From Cristatella mucedo (taxonomy: Eukaryota > Bryozoa > Phylactolaemata > Cristatellidae), in contig WPIO01000143.1 in NCBI GenBank assembly GCA_009760855.2, forward strand, positions 1 through 64,000: a stretch of DNA of 64,000 bases. The letters are read 5' to 3'. Every line of letters starts with the position of its first letter. Within the stretch, counting starts at the first letter, position 1. The notes beneath the pieces were generated by a model. That model was not told the DNA's origin. It did not search any database and was given only the letters and a program-made list of their open reading frames with translations. Positions 1 through 11,034 of this stretch are shown here, piece after piece. A program made the translations under genes and the position numbers.

Positions 1-679
1 GCTTTAAAGTGGCAGTCATTTAGAAAGGGAGCTGCCAGGCCGTGACCCCCTTAAACCGGACTGAGTGCCCCGGATGTGAGTGTGCCGACGCGCTCGCTCG
101 TTATAACTAGTTACCTAGCTTAGGCTCAGCTAGGGCGCCACTCCTTAAATGCACCTGCGTCCCCCACTGCTGCCCCACTGTGCTGGCTTAAAGAGCTTGA
201 CGGTACGGCCGTGCAGCCGGCCAGTAGCAGCGAAGGCTTTGTTCTTCTATTTTCCTCGGCCTCTTCGTGACCGGCCGCGCCCTAGTTAGTGTGTCAGCGT
301 GTCGTGCTAGCACAAGGATTCGAGCGCTGAAGTTGTCGGTTAGGCTGGAGGGGCAGTTTCTGCTACTTTGTCCGGCGGCGCACGCCTTTGCAGCGGTCTT
401 TCCGTTAAGCAAGTGAGACACAAGTTTCAGCAGACTGTGTGTGCTCTGGCTTCCATTGTTATTTGGCGTTGCGTGGCCTTCACTGGCCTCAGGCTTGTGG
501 AGGCCGAGGTGGCATGACGTCAGACGGAAGTCGATCTCATTTAAAGCTCCCTCCCTGCCAACGCACTGCACATGTAAGGATGCTACGGCGCCAAGTCGGT
601 CCAAGCATTTTTGGAATCTCGTTTGGACTTCGGCAGCCGACCCGCAAGGGTGTTGAAGTAGGCCTTCCTGCCTTAACAT

Positions 680-1055
680 GCTTGCACTTGGTGCGAAATT
701 CCACAGCTAGAGTTGTCCATCATCCGTCACATGCCGCCACAATGCACCACTTCACACCAACCTGCTCTTGCTCTCCGTCACGTGGTTCATCGAGTTCAAG
801 GTTACTGTCGTTCACTTTCAGACCACTCCACAGTCTCGGTCCTGCTAGTCATTCTGAAGTGCTTCCTTGCCTGACTTTGCATCATACCGCCAGCTCTTCT
901 GGCTCAGGCCGCTTAGCCTGAGCCTCTAACTAACCTAATCCTTCGGAGACAGTGAGTGCCTTCAGCTAGCCTGGTTCTAAACAGCAGATTTCGCCACCGA
1001 CTGAAGTCACGACATCCTTCGACTTGACGATATTTGAAAGAAAGCTGAACCCCTT
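680..1055 (+). mobile_element. Degenerate LINE family B 3' coding fragment
   Basis: Low-identity match to the C-terminal part of the family B reverse transcriptase ORF (compare 29650-30020): the order LVRNSTARVV, HHFTPTC, LTFRPLHSLGPA and the FKKKL region are recognisable. Many substitutions; an old copy. Confidence 0.6.
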
Positions 1056-1610
1056 CTGTTTCTTTGTTGTTCTCTGTTTCTGTTTCTGTTGTTGCATTTG
1101 CTCCGACGGTAGACATTGTCCTTTTATGGCTTAGGCATGCTGAAATTGTGCATGATATTGATTGAATTGGTCCATATTTACCACTGGTAGTCGAGGGACT
1201 GAGAGTCGAGTAGCTTAAAAGGTGGTTTTACATCATTGATAAGTTATTATTTATCTGCCTTGTAATATTATTTATAGCATATATTTCGCTGGAAATTGCA
1301 CGGCACGCCTATGACCTGCTGGCGATTTTACAGCGTGGAGCATGAAAACACGTATGCCGGTTCCTCTAAAATATGAACTTCATACATGTTATGAAGTAAG
1401 CCGTGCACATTGGTGGCAAGATGGGATGTGCTGCTACCTGTTTTAGTTTTGTGTGAATAATCAGCATAGATTGTGCTTGGCTGTTTCTCCCTCGGTATAT
1501 CTTGCACCCCATTTAATATTATAGGAAACCGGCAAACGGACGAGGCACTGGTGATCCGAAGTCACAGGATGCTGGCAGCATCTCCCTTGGTAAGGATGAC
1601 ACAGGCTCGA

Positions 1611-1744
1611 GCTGGTTTGGTCCAGTGGTTAAGGTGCTCCCCCAGACCAAGGTCTGGCTGAGGTCGTGGGCTCGAGCCCCGAGCGGCATATGGAAAGCAC
1701 CTGAATAGAGATTAAACTCTCTTGGGTCGCTATACAAATGAATT
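1611..1744 (+). mobile_element. tRNA-derived SINE with LINE-like tail
   Basis: An A-box-like head (GCTGGTTTGGTCCAGTGGTT) and a B-box-like GGTCGTGGGCTCGAGCCCC are followed by AAGCACCTGAATAGAG and TCGCTATACAAATGAATT, a tail related to the local LINE 3' end. Pol III transcription and LINE-driven mobilisation are inferred. Confidence 0.75.
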
Positions 1745-1750
1745 GTGTGA

Positions 1751-1769
1751 ATATATATGTGTGTGTGTG

Positions 1770-1822
<53 letters not shown>
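1751..1822 (+). repeat. (TA)n/(GT)n microsatellite
   Basis: Alternating TA and GT runs directly after the SINE tail. Confidence 0.9.
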
Positions 1823-1824
<2 letters not shown>

Positions 1825-1848
1825 TCGCTATATAAATGAATTATATAT

Positions 1849-1850
<2 letters not shown>

Positions 1851-1892
<42 letters not shown>

Positions 1893-2330
1893 TCACTTGA
1901 TTAAGCGCCCTCAGAGAACTTAATCTCTCTCTAGGCGCTTTACATTTGCTGTAAGGTGATCGATTGGCACCGTGTCCAGAAGTTCTGCTTGCAATTAATC
2001 GTGAGATGGGATGCTTGCATTGTGCTGGTGTCTCCCATAGCAGTAAGAACTTGAAAACACCTATTTAGGACAGCCTTTAGTGGTCCCTGTGATTCTTCCT
2101 TCATGTGCTTATGCATGCTGACACTGTGCATGCTGCCACTAACCACATTTGCATGCTGACCGTGTGCATGTCATCCCTAACCATGTTATTCATTTTGTTT
2201 GTTTATTAAGCATGATATTACTCACCATTCAATTGCATTTCCCTTTGCAGCAAATGTAAAGCACCTAGAGAGAGATTGAGTTCTCTGAGGGCGCTTTATC
2301 AAGTGCATTATTATTACTATTATTATGCCT
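1851..2330 (+). mobile_element. Twin-tailed LINE-derived element, copy 1
   Basis: Starts with (TAA)n and an inverted LINE 3' tail (CACTTGATTAAGCGCC through GCGCTTTACATTTGCTG). About 105 bp of unique sequence follows (GTGATCGATTGGCACCGTGT, GAGATGGGATGCTTGC), then a forward LINE family B 3' end ending TTATCAAGTGCATTATTATT. The copy at 15152-15605, in reverse orientation, has the same order and nearly the same bases. Confidence 0.8.
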
Positions 2331-3055
2331 TCTGATATCTCTCTAGCTGCTGCCTTATGCTGCAACAGGTGTTCGGGCCTGTCCGGCCGTGCTTGGCTTT
2401 AGAGTCAGGGGGCCCATCCACGGAAAAATTAGGATGAAATTAATTATAAACATTTGCATTGAAACCTGTCATAGTTTGAGTGATGACTAATGTCAGGAAA
2501 AACCGACGCACGTGGGAGAACCTCTTCCTTCGGGTCAGAGAACTCCAGCAGCAGCGGAATGCATGCACAATGGAATGAACCGTGGCTGCCAGTCCAGAGC
2601 TCGAAGCTGTCGGTGAGCAAGTCACGAGATTAGTCGTGCAAATAGTCTGGTCCTGTCAGTAAGCTGCTTCCGGAGCAGCTGGCCAGCAGAGTAGGCTGGT
2701 ATTCTGACACGCAAGCGTGCAGCGCCAACGACATGTGCGAGACTTCTGTAGCAGTCCGGCTGTCTATCAGAACCGACGAATCAGCTTCCCGGGCTAGCTA
2801 ATGTGCCTCTTTGTGCAATACGATGCGCCCACACCCACGGCTGCCGATTCTTGTGCTAGTTACTGACAGTCACGAGCGACGGCAAGCGCGAAGCTGTCTG
2901 CTTACGGGCGCTGCTTCCTCCCATCCACTCTGTCCTTCTCGGCATCGTGTCTTCTTTGCCAGGCAGTCGCTTTGGACGCGCCGTGGCCCTCGCTGGGGTT
3001 ACGGACATTCCCCCCCCCGACGCTCCCCCTCCGGACATTTACCCACTGGGGGAGG
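2331..3055. other. No gene recognised
   Basis: Mixed-composition sequence turning GC-rich after about 2870. Only short unsupported open frames are present. Confidence 0.5.
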
Positions 3056-3155
3056 ACATTTTAGGGTTTATGGTCTTAGGGTTTAGGGTTTATGGATTTT
3101 AGGGTTTGGAGTTTAGGGATTTTAGGGTTTAAGGCTTAGGTTTTAGGGTTTGGGG
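3056..3155 (+). repeat. Degenerate TTTAGGG-type interstitial telomere-like repeat
   Basis: About ten TTTAGGG or near variants (TTTTAGGG, TTTATGG, TTTGGAG) in 100 bp, G-rich on the plus strand. Confidence 0.75.
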
Positions 3156-4046
3156 GGCTGTGCCTCCGCCGCCTCAATCTGCCCTTGCTCGTATTCCGAG
3201 CTTTATTTAGTGCATATTATGGCGTAACTAGATCTCTTGAGCTCGAGTTATGCTCAGTAGACCTGTGAAGCTTAGTGCTCATTTGGAGGAGCAAGGGGCA
3301 CGCCGTAGCTCGCACCCGCTTTGACGGGTACGAACACGTGTCTAACGGCGTCGAGCGGAACCGAACTTCCTTATGACCGAACTGTATAGCTCGCCGCAGC
3401 CACTGCAACCCGCCGCCACTCGCTCTTGCTCTCGCTCTGCGCCACGTGCGAGCCTGCTCTCGGTTGCCGGCCACTGAGGGTCTCGAATCCTCCCCCTCCC
3501 ACAGAGCTGTGGCAACAGCGGCCGCCTCTCGTGCTTGTGGGCTCATCGTTCAACACTTGAACTCTGTGCAGCCGGGGCGGCAGAGGTGCTCGTGCTGCCC
3601 TCTAGCGACGGCGAGCGTGCCCGGCGACTGAAATGCGGCACGCCACCCCGCTCAGTGCTGCGCCGTCAAGACCGGCTCTAGCGAAGCCTGCGAAATGACA
3701 AACCGAGAGCGCGCCGTCGCTCGCTCAGCAGTGGGGTAGCGACCGCCCTCTGGTCCCTCAGCCGACCGACGAACTGCCCTCGGGGCGTGCATTCTCGTCT
3801 TTGGCCTGTCGTCATTCGGCGTGCTGTTTGCTCGCTTCAGCAGCTTACGCTAGCGTGCATCTTCTTTTTTTCGACTGCGCCTCGTGTTGTGCGACAAAGT
3901 CTGCCGGCCTTGAGTGGAATTCTATAAATGAGCCTAGGTCTCCGCCTCTTATGGTCGCCGTCGGCGCGCCACCTTGCTACCGCACGGGCTCTTTCTCGGA
4001 CCTCCAGTGAGTCTGCCAATGAGCCCGGCAGCGTCCTTTTCTGTAG

Positions 4047-4235
4047 GTAACACGGCGGCGATGTGTGACAATGACTTGTACGAGACATATGCCCGTAAGA
4101 GCAGCGACGAGGATGCAGCCGGCAACGAGTACAGCAACAGAGTGCTGCTGCCAGAGGAAGAGGCCGGGGGCGACCGAGGACACGTCAATCATCAGCCGGG
4201 CAGTGCTACGGGCAGCAGCGTGAAGAAGCGCCGGG
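4047..4235 (+). CDS. Candidate exon, unknown acidic/basic protein
   Basis: In a GC-rich block (3400-4300), a possible acceptor CTTTTCTGTAG precedes an ATG at 4061. The frame reads MCDNDLYETYARKSSDEDAA, then an acidic stretch and a basic KKRRGRG. A possible donor is near 4233 (CGGG|GTAGGG). No family was recognised; it could be chance. Confidence 0.25.
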
Positions 4236-4434
4236 GTAGGGGCAGCACGCGCACGTGCAGCGCCCCCTACCGGGATTGCCGCGAGCAGAGAGCAAGCGCG
4301 CCGACAAAGTGGATGCCGGCGCTTGCTGCGTGTACAACAGTGTACTACACAGTAGTACAGTGTAGTACAGCGTAGTACACGACGATACAGCCTGTATAAG
4401 CTTGTTAAAGTTTTGACAGATCTAAGGCTGGCTA

Positions 4435-5115
4435 AAGGCGAAGCTAAGCGATTCTTGTCAGAAGAGCAGGTGGTACGATACCCAGCCCGATTAGGTAGTA
4501 TTTCAAAAAGGTAAGTAGGAGCAAGGGACTGGATGTAAAAGTGAGCGAGCAAGTGCATGCTGAAATCGATGCACTGCTTGCTGGGTGGGGACGCAGAACA
4601 GGTTGGTGAGAAGTGATGGAATGTGGCAGTGGCGATGTCTACGACAGACAACGGGAGCTCCTGAGTTATGCACCAAAGGTAAGCTTCTCATTTTGTAGGT
4701 GGTAAGAACTTCCATTTAGTGAGCTATAGAGGTCAAGACGATATGTCGAAAATGCATTGGTCAGCACAGGCCTTGGTACCCTTGTCCGAGGACAAGCCTC
4801 GAATCTTATCAATGGTATGTAGCTGAAAGTAGGCTGGCCATTGTGTTGAGCAAGGTGATAGGTGATTTTGGAGCAGGACGCCTCTCTTGCAGTCAAAAGC
4901 TACTGAAGATATGTTCTTTGAACCTATTTTGATTATTAGGCTTTCCGGTTTCTGCAGAACGCAAGGTTTGCCCCTAACTAGTAAGTTGGTTGTATTGTTA
5001 ATCAGTTTGAGAGATGTTGCTGCCATCCAAGTTCGAACGTCAGCAAGAATGGCCGCAAGGGAATAGAGAGAGTAGAGTTTCGCCAAGCTGAAAGGCAAGG
5101 AGGAATAAAAGCTAC
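4435..5115 (-). mobile_element. LINE family B fragment, reverse strand
   Basis: Two pieces of the reverse transcriptase C-terminal region read on the minus strand: LADVRTWMAATSLKL..LLVRGKP at 4890-5090, and the IPSLLTNLF..QQAVHRFQ region at 4500-4640. Diverged, with frameshifts. Confidence 0.65.
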
Positions 5116-5499
5116 AGCTGTGCGCCATCTGTGTACAAATGAAAGCCTCTAAAGAAGTAGATCAGGCACAGATCCCCTCCTTCCTTCCTTGGGCCCTTCC
5201 CCTACTTATGAGGCTCCTCACATGGCTGCTGCATGATTGATTGATTGATGACATGCATTGACATCAATGCTCTTCACTCCGAGATAAGATTTAAACTATT
5301 CCAGTGCTATTCGTGTACGTAGACAGATGATCAATTGCCATTACAATCAAAATCTGTAAATAAATTCCGTTTAATTTTCTTAATATTGAATACATCCTAT
5401 GTAGAATGGAAACAAGAATCAACCTAAGTGATAAACAACTTAAGAGCTATTATCCGGTTCTAGAATAGGATGAAGATATTCCCAATCAGGAACAGAAGA

Positions 5500-6604
5500 C
5501 TTAATATACATCTGGGAAAAGTGATTAGGGCCCATGGAATAGGATATCACTTGTATGCTAATGATACTCAGCTGTATTTGTCATTCAATCCGTCGGAATC
5601 TGCTGCAGCAACTGATGTAGTGAATGCTTGCCTTGCCGACATTCGATCCTGGATGTCGGAAAACTTCTTGAAACTAAACGATGATAAAACCGAACTGCTA
5701 CTCATAGGACACCCTAAGCCTGTGGCTGGACTAAAAGGCTTTGCTCTTCAAATAGATTGTGCTGTTGTGCGGCCATCACCATGTGCTCGAAATTTAGGTG
5801 TCGTTTTCGACAGCTGCCTCAATTTTAAAAGCTTTATTCGGAAGACTGCTTCTACAGCTAGCCATCACGTTCGATCCCTATCTAAAATTAGGAGCTGTCT
5901 TCCACAGTGGCTTGCAAAATATTTAACTAGCTTCTTAGTTCTGTCTCGGCTTGATTATTGTAATTCCCCTTTGGCTGGGCTATCAAAGAAAGCAACCAGG
6001 CCACTGCAGCTGACTATGAATATGGCTGCAAGTCTTCAAGTCCCAGAAGTTTGAGCACGTGTCTCCTTTGCTAAAAGAGCTAAGATGGATGCCGGTTGAC
6101 CAACGGATTCAGAGCAAGGTTCTTACGCTGACCCACAAGGCTCGCCATAGCTTGGCTTCTCCATATGTAGCAAAACTGCTGCATCAGTTTCAGCCTGTTC
6201 GCGCCCTCGGATCCTGTATGGAAAATTGATGAGCTGTTCCTTTCCTCCGCTTAAAAACCGTTGGCGACAGAATCTTTAGCTCTGCAGGTCGTAGACTGTG
6301 GAACTCGCTTCCACAATTCTTATGCAATGACAACTACTCTCCTGCTGTCGACTACGGCTCATCCTTTTCAGCGGTCCTGAGCTGCTACTTCCTTGCTACT
6401 CACTACCTCAACTGCTCTAGTGACTCAGCTATGCTTCTCACTTTCTCTTTTTTGCGTGAGATATGAAGTCTGTTGGCTACCGAATGTCGATACCGAGTAC
6501 CGATAGTCGCTTAGGCTTTGAGTGTCCCATAGAAAACTCTCCTGCGTAACACCCACACCCACAAAGTCTTTGTGGCTTTGTTGAGTTTCAGACAGAGATA
6601 CCTG
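5500..6604 (+). mobile_element. LINE family A, 5'-truncated copy
   Basis: Encodes LGKVIRAHGIGYHLYANDTQLY (YADD box mutated to YAND), [19 protein letters not shown] and SRLDYCN, typical of CR1/L2-type reverse transcriptases. It then continues after a frameshift to a 3' UTR ending CAGACAGAGATAC. A close copy is at 11035-12340. Inactive. Confidence 0.85.
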
Positions 6605-7175
6605 GGTCTGTCACTCACTTTTAGGTCCGTTCATTCTCAGTCTCCTGCCTACCTATTAGAGCTAATCCCTCCCCCCCCCCCCCCCCCCCCCGCCAGGCTA
6701 GGCATTGTACCACCTGCTCTTCTGACTCGGATCGCTTAGCTATACTTCTAACCAACCTCAAATCATTTGGAAACCGTGTTCTCTGTTTGTATGCTCCCAT
6801 AGGCTGGAACTCACTCCCGACTGACGTCACACCATCCCCTGACTTGACATTTAATAATAATAATAATGCACTTGATAAAGTGCCCTCAGAGAACTTAGTC
6901 TCTTTCATTTAAAAAGAAGCTAAAAACTCAGTCGTTTCTTGCAGCATTTGGTGGGTACTTGTGGTTTTACTTTGTGTGCTTATGCCTGCTGCCAGTAACT
7001 ATATTTACACGCTGGCAATGTGCATGATACCTCTTAACCAAAGTATGCTTGTTGACATTGTGCATGTTACCACTAACCATTTGATCATGCTTCTTCTACA
7101 GAATATGTTAAGCACCTAGAAAGAGCCTAATTTCTACGTGGGCTCTATACAAATGTATTATTGTTATTATTATGT
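6605..7175 (+). mobile_element. LINE family B 3' part with poly-C run
   Basis: Begins in the GTCACTCACTTTTAGGTCC block, continues through TGGAACTCACTCCCGACTGA and the 3' UTR to TACAAATGTATTATTGTTAT. 21 consecutive Cs at 6671-6691 sit where other copies have CTCCCCCACC. It abuts the end of the family A copy. Confidence 0.8.
6848..6908 (-). mobile_element. Very short reverse LINE tail insertion (nested)
   Basis: About 55 bp of reverse tail, (AAT)n then GCACTTGATAAAGTGCCC and CTTAGTCTCTT, interrupts the host LINE between ACATTTAA and CATTTAAAAAG. The repeated CATTTAA is a likely target-site duplication. Confidence 0.75.
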
Positions 7176-7221
7176 CGTGCCAATATGAAAATATCACGAC
7201 CTGGAGATTTTTTCGAATTCT

Positions 7222-7452
7222 ATGTTTTTTGCCAACCTTTGTATTGCTATTGAGATAACGCTTTCCTTTACAGTTTTCATTGCAAGCTGTGGCAAGCTAG
7301 TACTTTTGTATTTGAGAGCCTTCTTGGGTCAAGGTAGACTCAGTGACTTTGCTGTGCTAAGTGTAGAGAGAGAGAGGAGCTGGAAAAAAACAGACTTTGT
7401 GCACAGTATAGTCCGATTTGCATTCGTGAAAGCAGGTAAGGTGCAGTTGTAA
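7222..7452 (+). pseudogene. hAT-family transposase C-terminal (dimerisation) relic
   Basis: Open frame of 76 codons with the order of the hAT C-terminal dimerisation domain: NLCIAIEITLS, TVFIASC, KLVLLYLRAFLGQGRLSDFA, VLSVERE, DFVHSIVRFAFVKAGK. The usual ERSFSKL block after the VAS motif is shortened. Family hAT transposase or a ZMYM-type domesticated relative. Only the C-terminal piece remains, so it is a relic; recognition is by motif order, not by search. Confidence 0.6.
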
Positions 7453-7656
7453 TTTTCATGTTACACGATTTATAAATGTCTAACCGGCAACTTATAAAAT
7501 TTTAACTAATTTCAGGATAAAGTTATCTAAAAGATGATTGTCTGGTGTTTGGATGGTGCTGCATTTCAGTGCTTTCAATGGGCTCCATTTTCCCGATGCC
7601 TCTGTTAACATGCTTTCGTTTGTTCATTCGTCGCCTAGTCAGACTGCCAGATCCTA

Positions 7657-7658
<2 letters not shown>

Positions 7659-7740
<82 letters not shown>
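7659..7740 (+). repeat. (GT)39 microsatellite
   Basis: About 79 bp of GT ending in GCGTGCGCGCAC. Confidence 0.97.
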
Positions 7741-7741
<1 letters not shown>

Positions 7742-7779
7742 CGCGCACAGTGTGTCCACTTGAGTGTGTGACTGCGAGA

Positions 7780-8930
7780 GGTCGCACATCTGGCTGCCTC
7801 CACTTGCCCGGACCAACTCGCACCTTGCTCAAAACCGGCATGTTTTGCTCTCGGCTCATCGACAGCCGGAAGCCGCTGTGCCGAGCGCTACACACGCGCA
7901 CACCGGGTTCTCGTTGCAGACCGGCTGCTGCTTGCTGCCACCGGTCTCTCCACCAACCTGAAGCATAAGGTCTTGCGAAGCACGTGCCTCGTCGAGTACT
8001 CGGAGCAGTCCAGCTCGCTGACCGGCATCCTAGGTATCGCCGGCCATCGACGAGCTCACTGGCGCTGCCTTCTCGCGAGCGCAGCGCAGCAGCCGAGCGC
8101 CTGCTTTCCACCCGTGGCTGGCACCGAGCCAGCCAGCCAGCCCACAGCAGTGCCGCCCAACGCGCGCGCTCTCTATCGCAAAGCCGCCGCCTCCAGCCAC
8201 CCAGCTGCGACGCCTGCTATCGTTCCGAGCAGATGCGATACGGGGAGCTGCGGAGCGGCCAAAGTTCAAGCACGTGGCGCTCCTCCTCCGACCGACCGAC
8301 GAAGGACCGCTCCTGTCCAGGCCTGATGGCCAGGCAAGTGCGATCGATCGATCCGATCGTCTTTCCCCTTCTCTTTCTTGCTTCGTTCGCTTGGCTCAGC
8401 TCTGGCGAGCAGCTCGCTCGCTCGTCACTGGATTGCCGCAGCGGGACGTCGGACGCAGTGCCTGTCGCGAGAGGCAAGCCCGGTGACAGTGCTCGGCGGG
8501 CGGGCGGGGGGGGGGGGGGGGGCTCGGGCAGGCAGGAGCCTCGTCGCCGGGCGGTCGGCGAGCTCGAGTGTCGACTCGAGTCGGCGACCGGCCGGCCGGC
8601 TGGCTGCTCACTGCTGACCGGTCGTCGCCGGTTTTTGCCAGTTGTCCGATTTGTTGCCTGCTGCCTCCCAACAGCGAGCCGCCTCGGCGCGGTCTCCGGC
8701 TGGACAGGTGCCGCTGCCGTCTTGCCTTTGGCTCGGCAGTGAGTCAAGCAAGCATCTTACCTTTGGCTCGCCGTTCTTTCTCCGGCCGGCCGGCCATCTC
8801 AAAACGAAGCGAGATGCCTGTCGTGCCGCTGCCGCATCGCCTCGGTAGGATTCCCCGCCGCCATTCGTTACCACGCATGCATTCTGCGCAAATCTTTCGT
8901 AGCGTGCAAAGCCGGTAGAGGTCCACGAGA
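7780..8930. other. GC-rich, CpG-rich block, no gene recognised
   Basis: Many CG, GCCGGCCGG and CGATCGATC motifs and long overlapping open frames on both strands, as expected of high GC. A poly-G run lies at about 8508-8522. It could be a promoter or CpG island for a gene to its right; no conserved protein seen. Confidence 0.4.
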
Positions 8931-9624
8931 CTCGCTTCAAGGCTTCGGTAAAGGTAATAGGGTCAAGTGTGGCCTACGAAATGACCACGTGCAAAACGTG
9001 CGAGCAGACGCCAGCTGAGCACCCAATCACGAAACTAGAGCAGAAGTGCTTAACCAAATGCACTTCATCCAAGAGCGGCTGCATCATTAATGAGGATGAT
9101 CATAATACGATGGTCATTTTGCTTAGCGTCCCTAGAGAGCAAAATCGCCATTCAAGTGCATTACAGCAAGCTGTGGAAGAACTGAGAGTGCCGAGCGCCT
9201 ATGTCATGCATGCTCTGCGTGTTGCTTAGCAGAGCGGGCAAAAGCGCACCGTGGTAGTAGATTGGCGGCATGGCTCTGTAGCCGAGAACTGAGTTCCTTT
9301 CCGGACACTTGACGGATGCTCTAGAAAGGATGCTGGTCAGCAGCGGCAGCAAAATGCACAGTGCAAGCAAACGCAATGCCGCATTGCAAGCAAACACTGA
9401 GATGAAGGGGGTTCGATGGCCAGCCGGCCATCGTTTTCAGCTTCAGACTTGAGTCCGAAGTCGGAAATGAAAGCCGTCCCAGCAGTGGCAAGCAAGACAG
9501 ACACTATCTGCTCGTGAAGCCACACCTTGCCATGTAATATATATATCGTTCGACTTTAAGCGCACCTGCCTGCCAAAAGTATGCCTGTGCTGTCGCACCT
9601 GGATATAATAATGATAATGATGAT

Positions 9625-9785
9625 AAGAATAATCCATTTGAATAGCACCCTAGACGAACCAATTCTCTGTATTCAGGTGTTTCACATAGCCACGGGGCCA
9701 GAGCCCACGACCTCGGCGGTTAAATGCAATGGCCTTGACGTTGGTGGTCAAAGGCAAGCACCTTCACTGCCTGGTCTAAACCGCT
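9625..9785 (-). mobile_element. tRNA-derived SINE, diverged, reverse strand
   Basis: Reverse tail (CCATTTGAATAGCACC, CTGTATTCAGGTGTTTCACA), a B-box-like GAGCCCACGACCTCGG, then CACCTTCACTGCCTGGTCTA as the head. Confidence 0.65.
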
Positions 9786-10223
9786 GGGCTCGACAGAAAG
9801 GAGCTGCTGTACTGCTGTGCAGTTTGCGTCGGTTGAAACGAAGAATGCGCTTAAAGGGAGCGAACAGCGGAATCTCGACAGCTTGAGATCGCCCAGCGAT
9901 CGCAGCCGCCGGAGGCGGGCGGGCCCCCCGAGCAAAGGAAGTGCCAGCGAGGCTAAGATTCTCGTAATCTGGCAATAGCTGCGCTGCCACCTGTGCTTGC
10001 CTTCTCGACTGACCCCCTCCCTCACCGAGCGGGAGCAGGAGCAGCTCGATCTGGTTGCTCTATTGCTTTATTGCCTCATCTTGCTTGTATTGCCTCATCT
10101 TGCTTGAGATCCGCCGCTCTGGCAGACTGCAGCAGGGCCGTGTTGCCAGCGTCGCTGGCCGTTGTATTGTGCATGCGCCGTCGCATGCGAACGTCGCATG
10201 CGAACGTAGACGTTCGCTTGCCC

Positions 10224-10269
10224 GCCAAGTTGCCACCCGGGCACCGATTCGCCCGGGTGGCAAATTGGC
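10224..10269. repeat. Inverted repeat, 19-bp arms with 8-nt loop
   Basis: GCCAAGTTGCCACCCGGGC at 10224-10242 pairs with 10251-10269 with one mismatch; loop ACCGATTC. Just left of it are repeated CGTCGCATGCGAA units. Confidence 0.9.
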
Positions 10270-10366
10270 TCTACGACGACTGCTCTCCGACGACTCGCCA
10301 CCGCGTTTGCATGCGCGTCGAGCGGTCGGCGACGCTGCCGGTCACGCGGCGGCTCATCCTTTGCAG

Positions 10367-10546
10367 GTGATAAACAGCAGCACGGTGTCGTCGAACAAGC
10401 CCCTGCGGAATTTCTTGCTTACTCTCTCGAAGCTGTGCTTGGATCGGTCATGCCGCGATGCCAGAGTTGACCTACTGAACGACGCCGGAGCCGCGGGCAG
10501 TCACCTCAGAGGCGAGCTGGTCATAGTGCTCGGCGATCTGCTCGAG
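10367..10546 (+). CDS. Candidate internal exon, unknown protein
   Basis: A 180-nt phase 0/0 open segment between CCTTTGCAG and a strong GAG|GTGAGTGAG donor. It reads INSSTVSSNKPLRNFLLTLS, then KLCLDRSCRDARVDL and a C-terminal HLRGELVIVLGDLLE, helix-like and protein-like. No family recognised. The GC-rich block to its left could hold earlier exons. Confidence 0.4.
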
Positions 10547-11034
10547 GTGAGTGAGCGAGTGCTACGCTGGCTGCGCGTGTGCGTGCTCCCGGCCGCCGCC
10601 CTCCTTCTCCTTCTCCTCCCGTCACAGTCCCCAGTGCTCAGTGTCCGCCCGTGTCAGATTCTCAGATGCAGCGAAGCGTCAGCTATGTTGCACGTGCCTT
10701 TGCGCTGTCCTCGCAAGTAGGCGTAGTACAGCACTCGTCGCCGACGCAACTTGCACACGATTCAACTTTGTGGCTGAATAATCGAGATGGCTTCTGCTTC
10801 TGCCAACAAAAAAGCCCCAGAAGCTACATCTAGTAATAACCATAGCAGTAATAATAAGGCATTCGTCGTACGGCACCGCCCTGAGATAACTAAACCGCTT
10901 CCTTGGCACTTTACCGACGTCGTCAGAGAAGTGTGTCAATATGGTTAGTGACGTCAGCATGCATCAACCTAAATATGCTAAGTTTTGCCAGGCTTGCTTT
11001 GTCAGCTGCTTTGCATGCTTAGGTCGTGGACTCG

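Noticed and set aside
7523-8111. His/Thr repeat frames next to the GT microsatellite
   Set aside because: Translation of (GT)n/(CA)n.
8969-9229. Open frame MTTCKTCEQTPAEHPITKLE
   Set aside because: Protein-like in part, but no family, splice sites or conserved neighbour; length within chance expectation.
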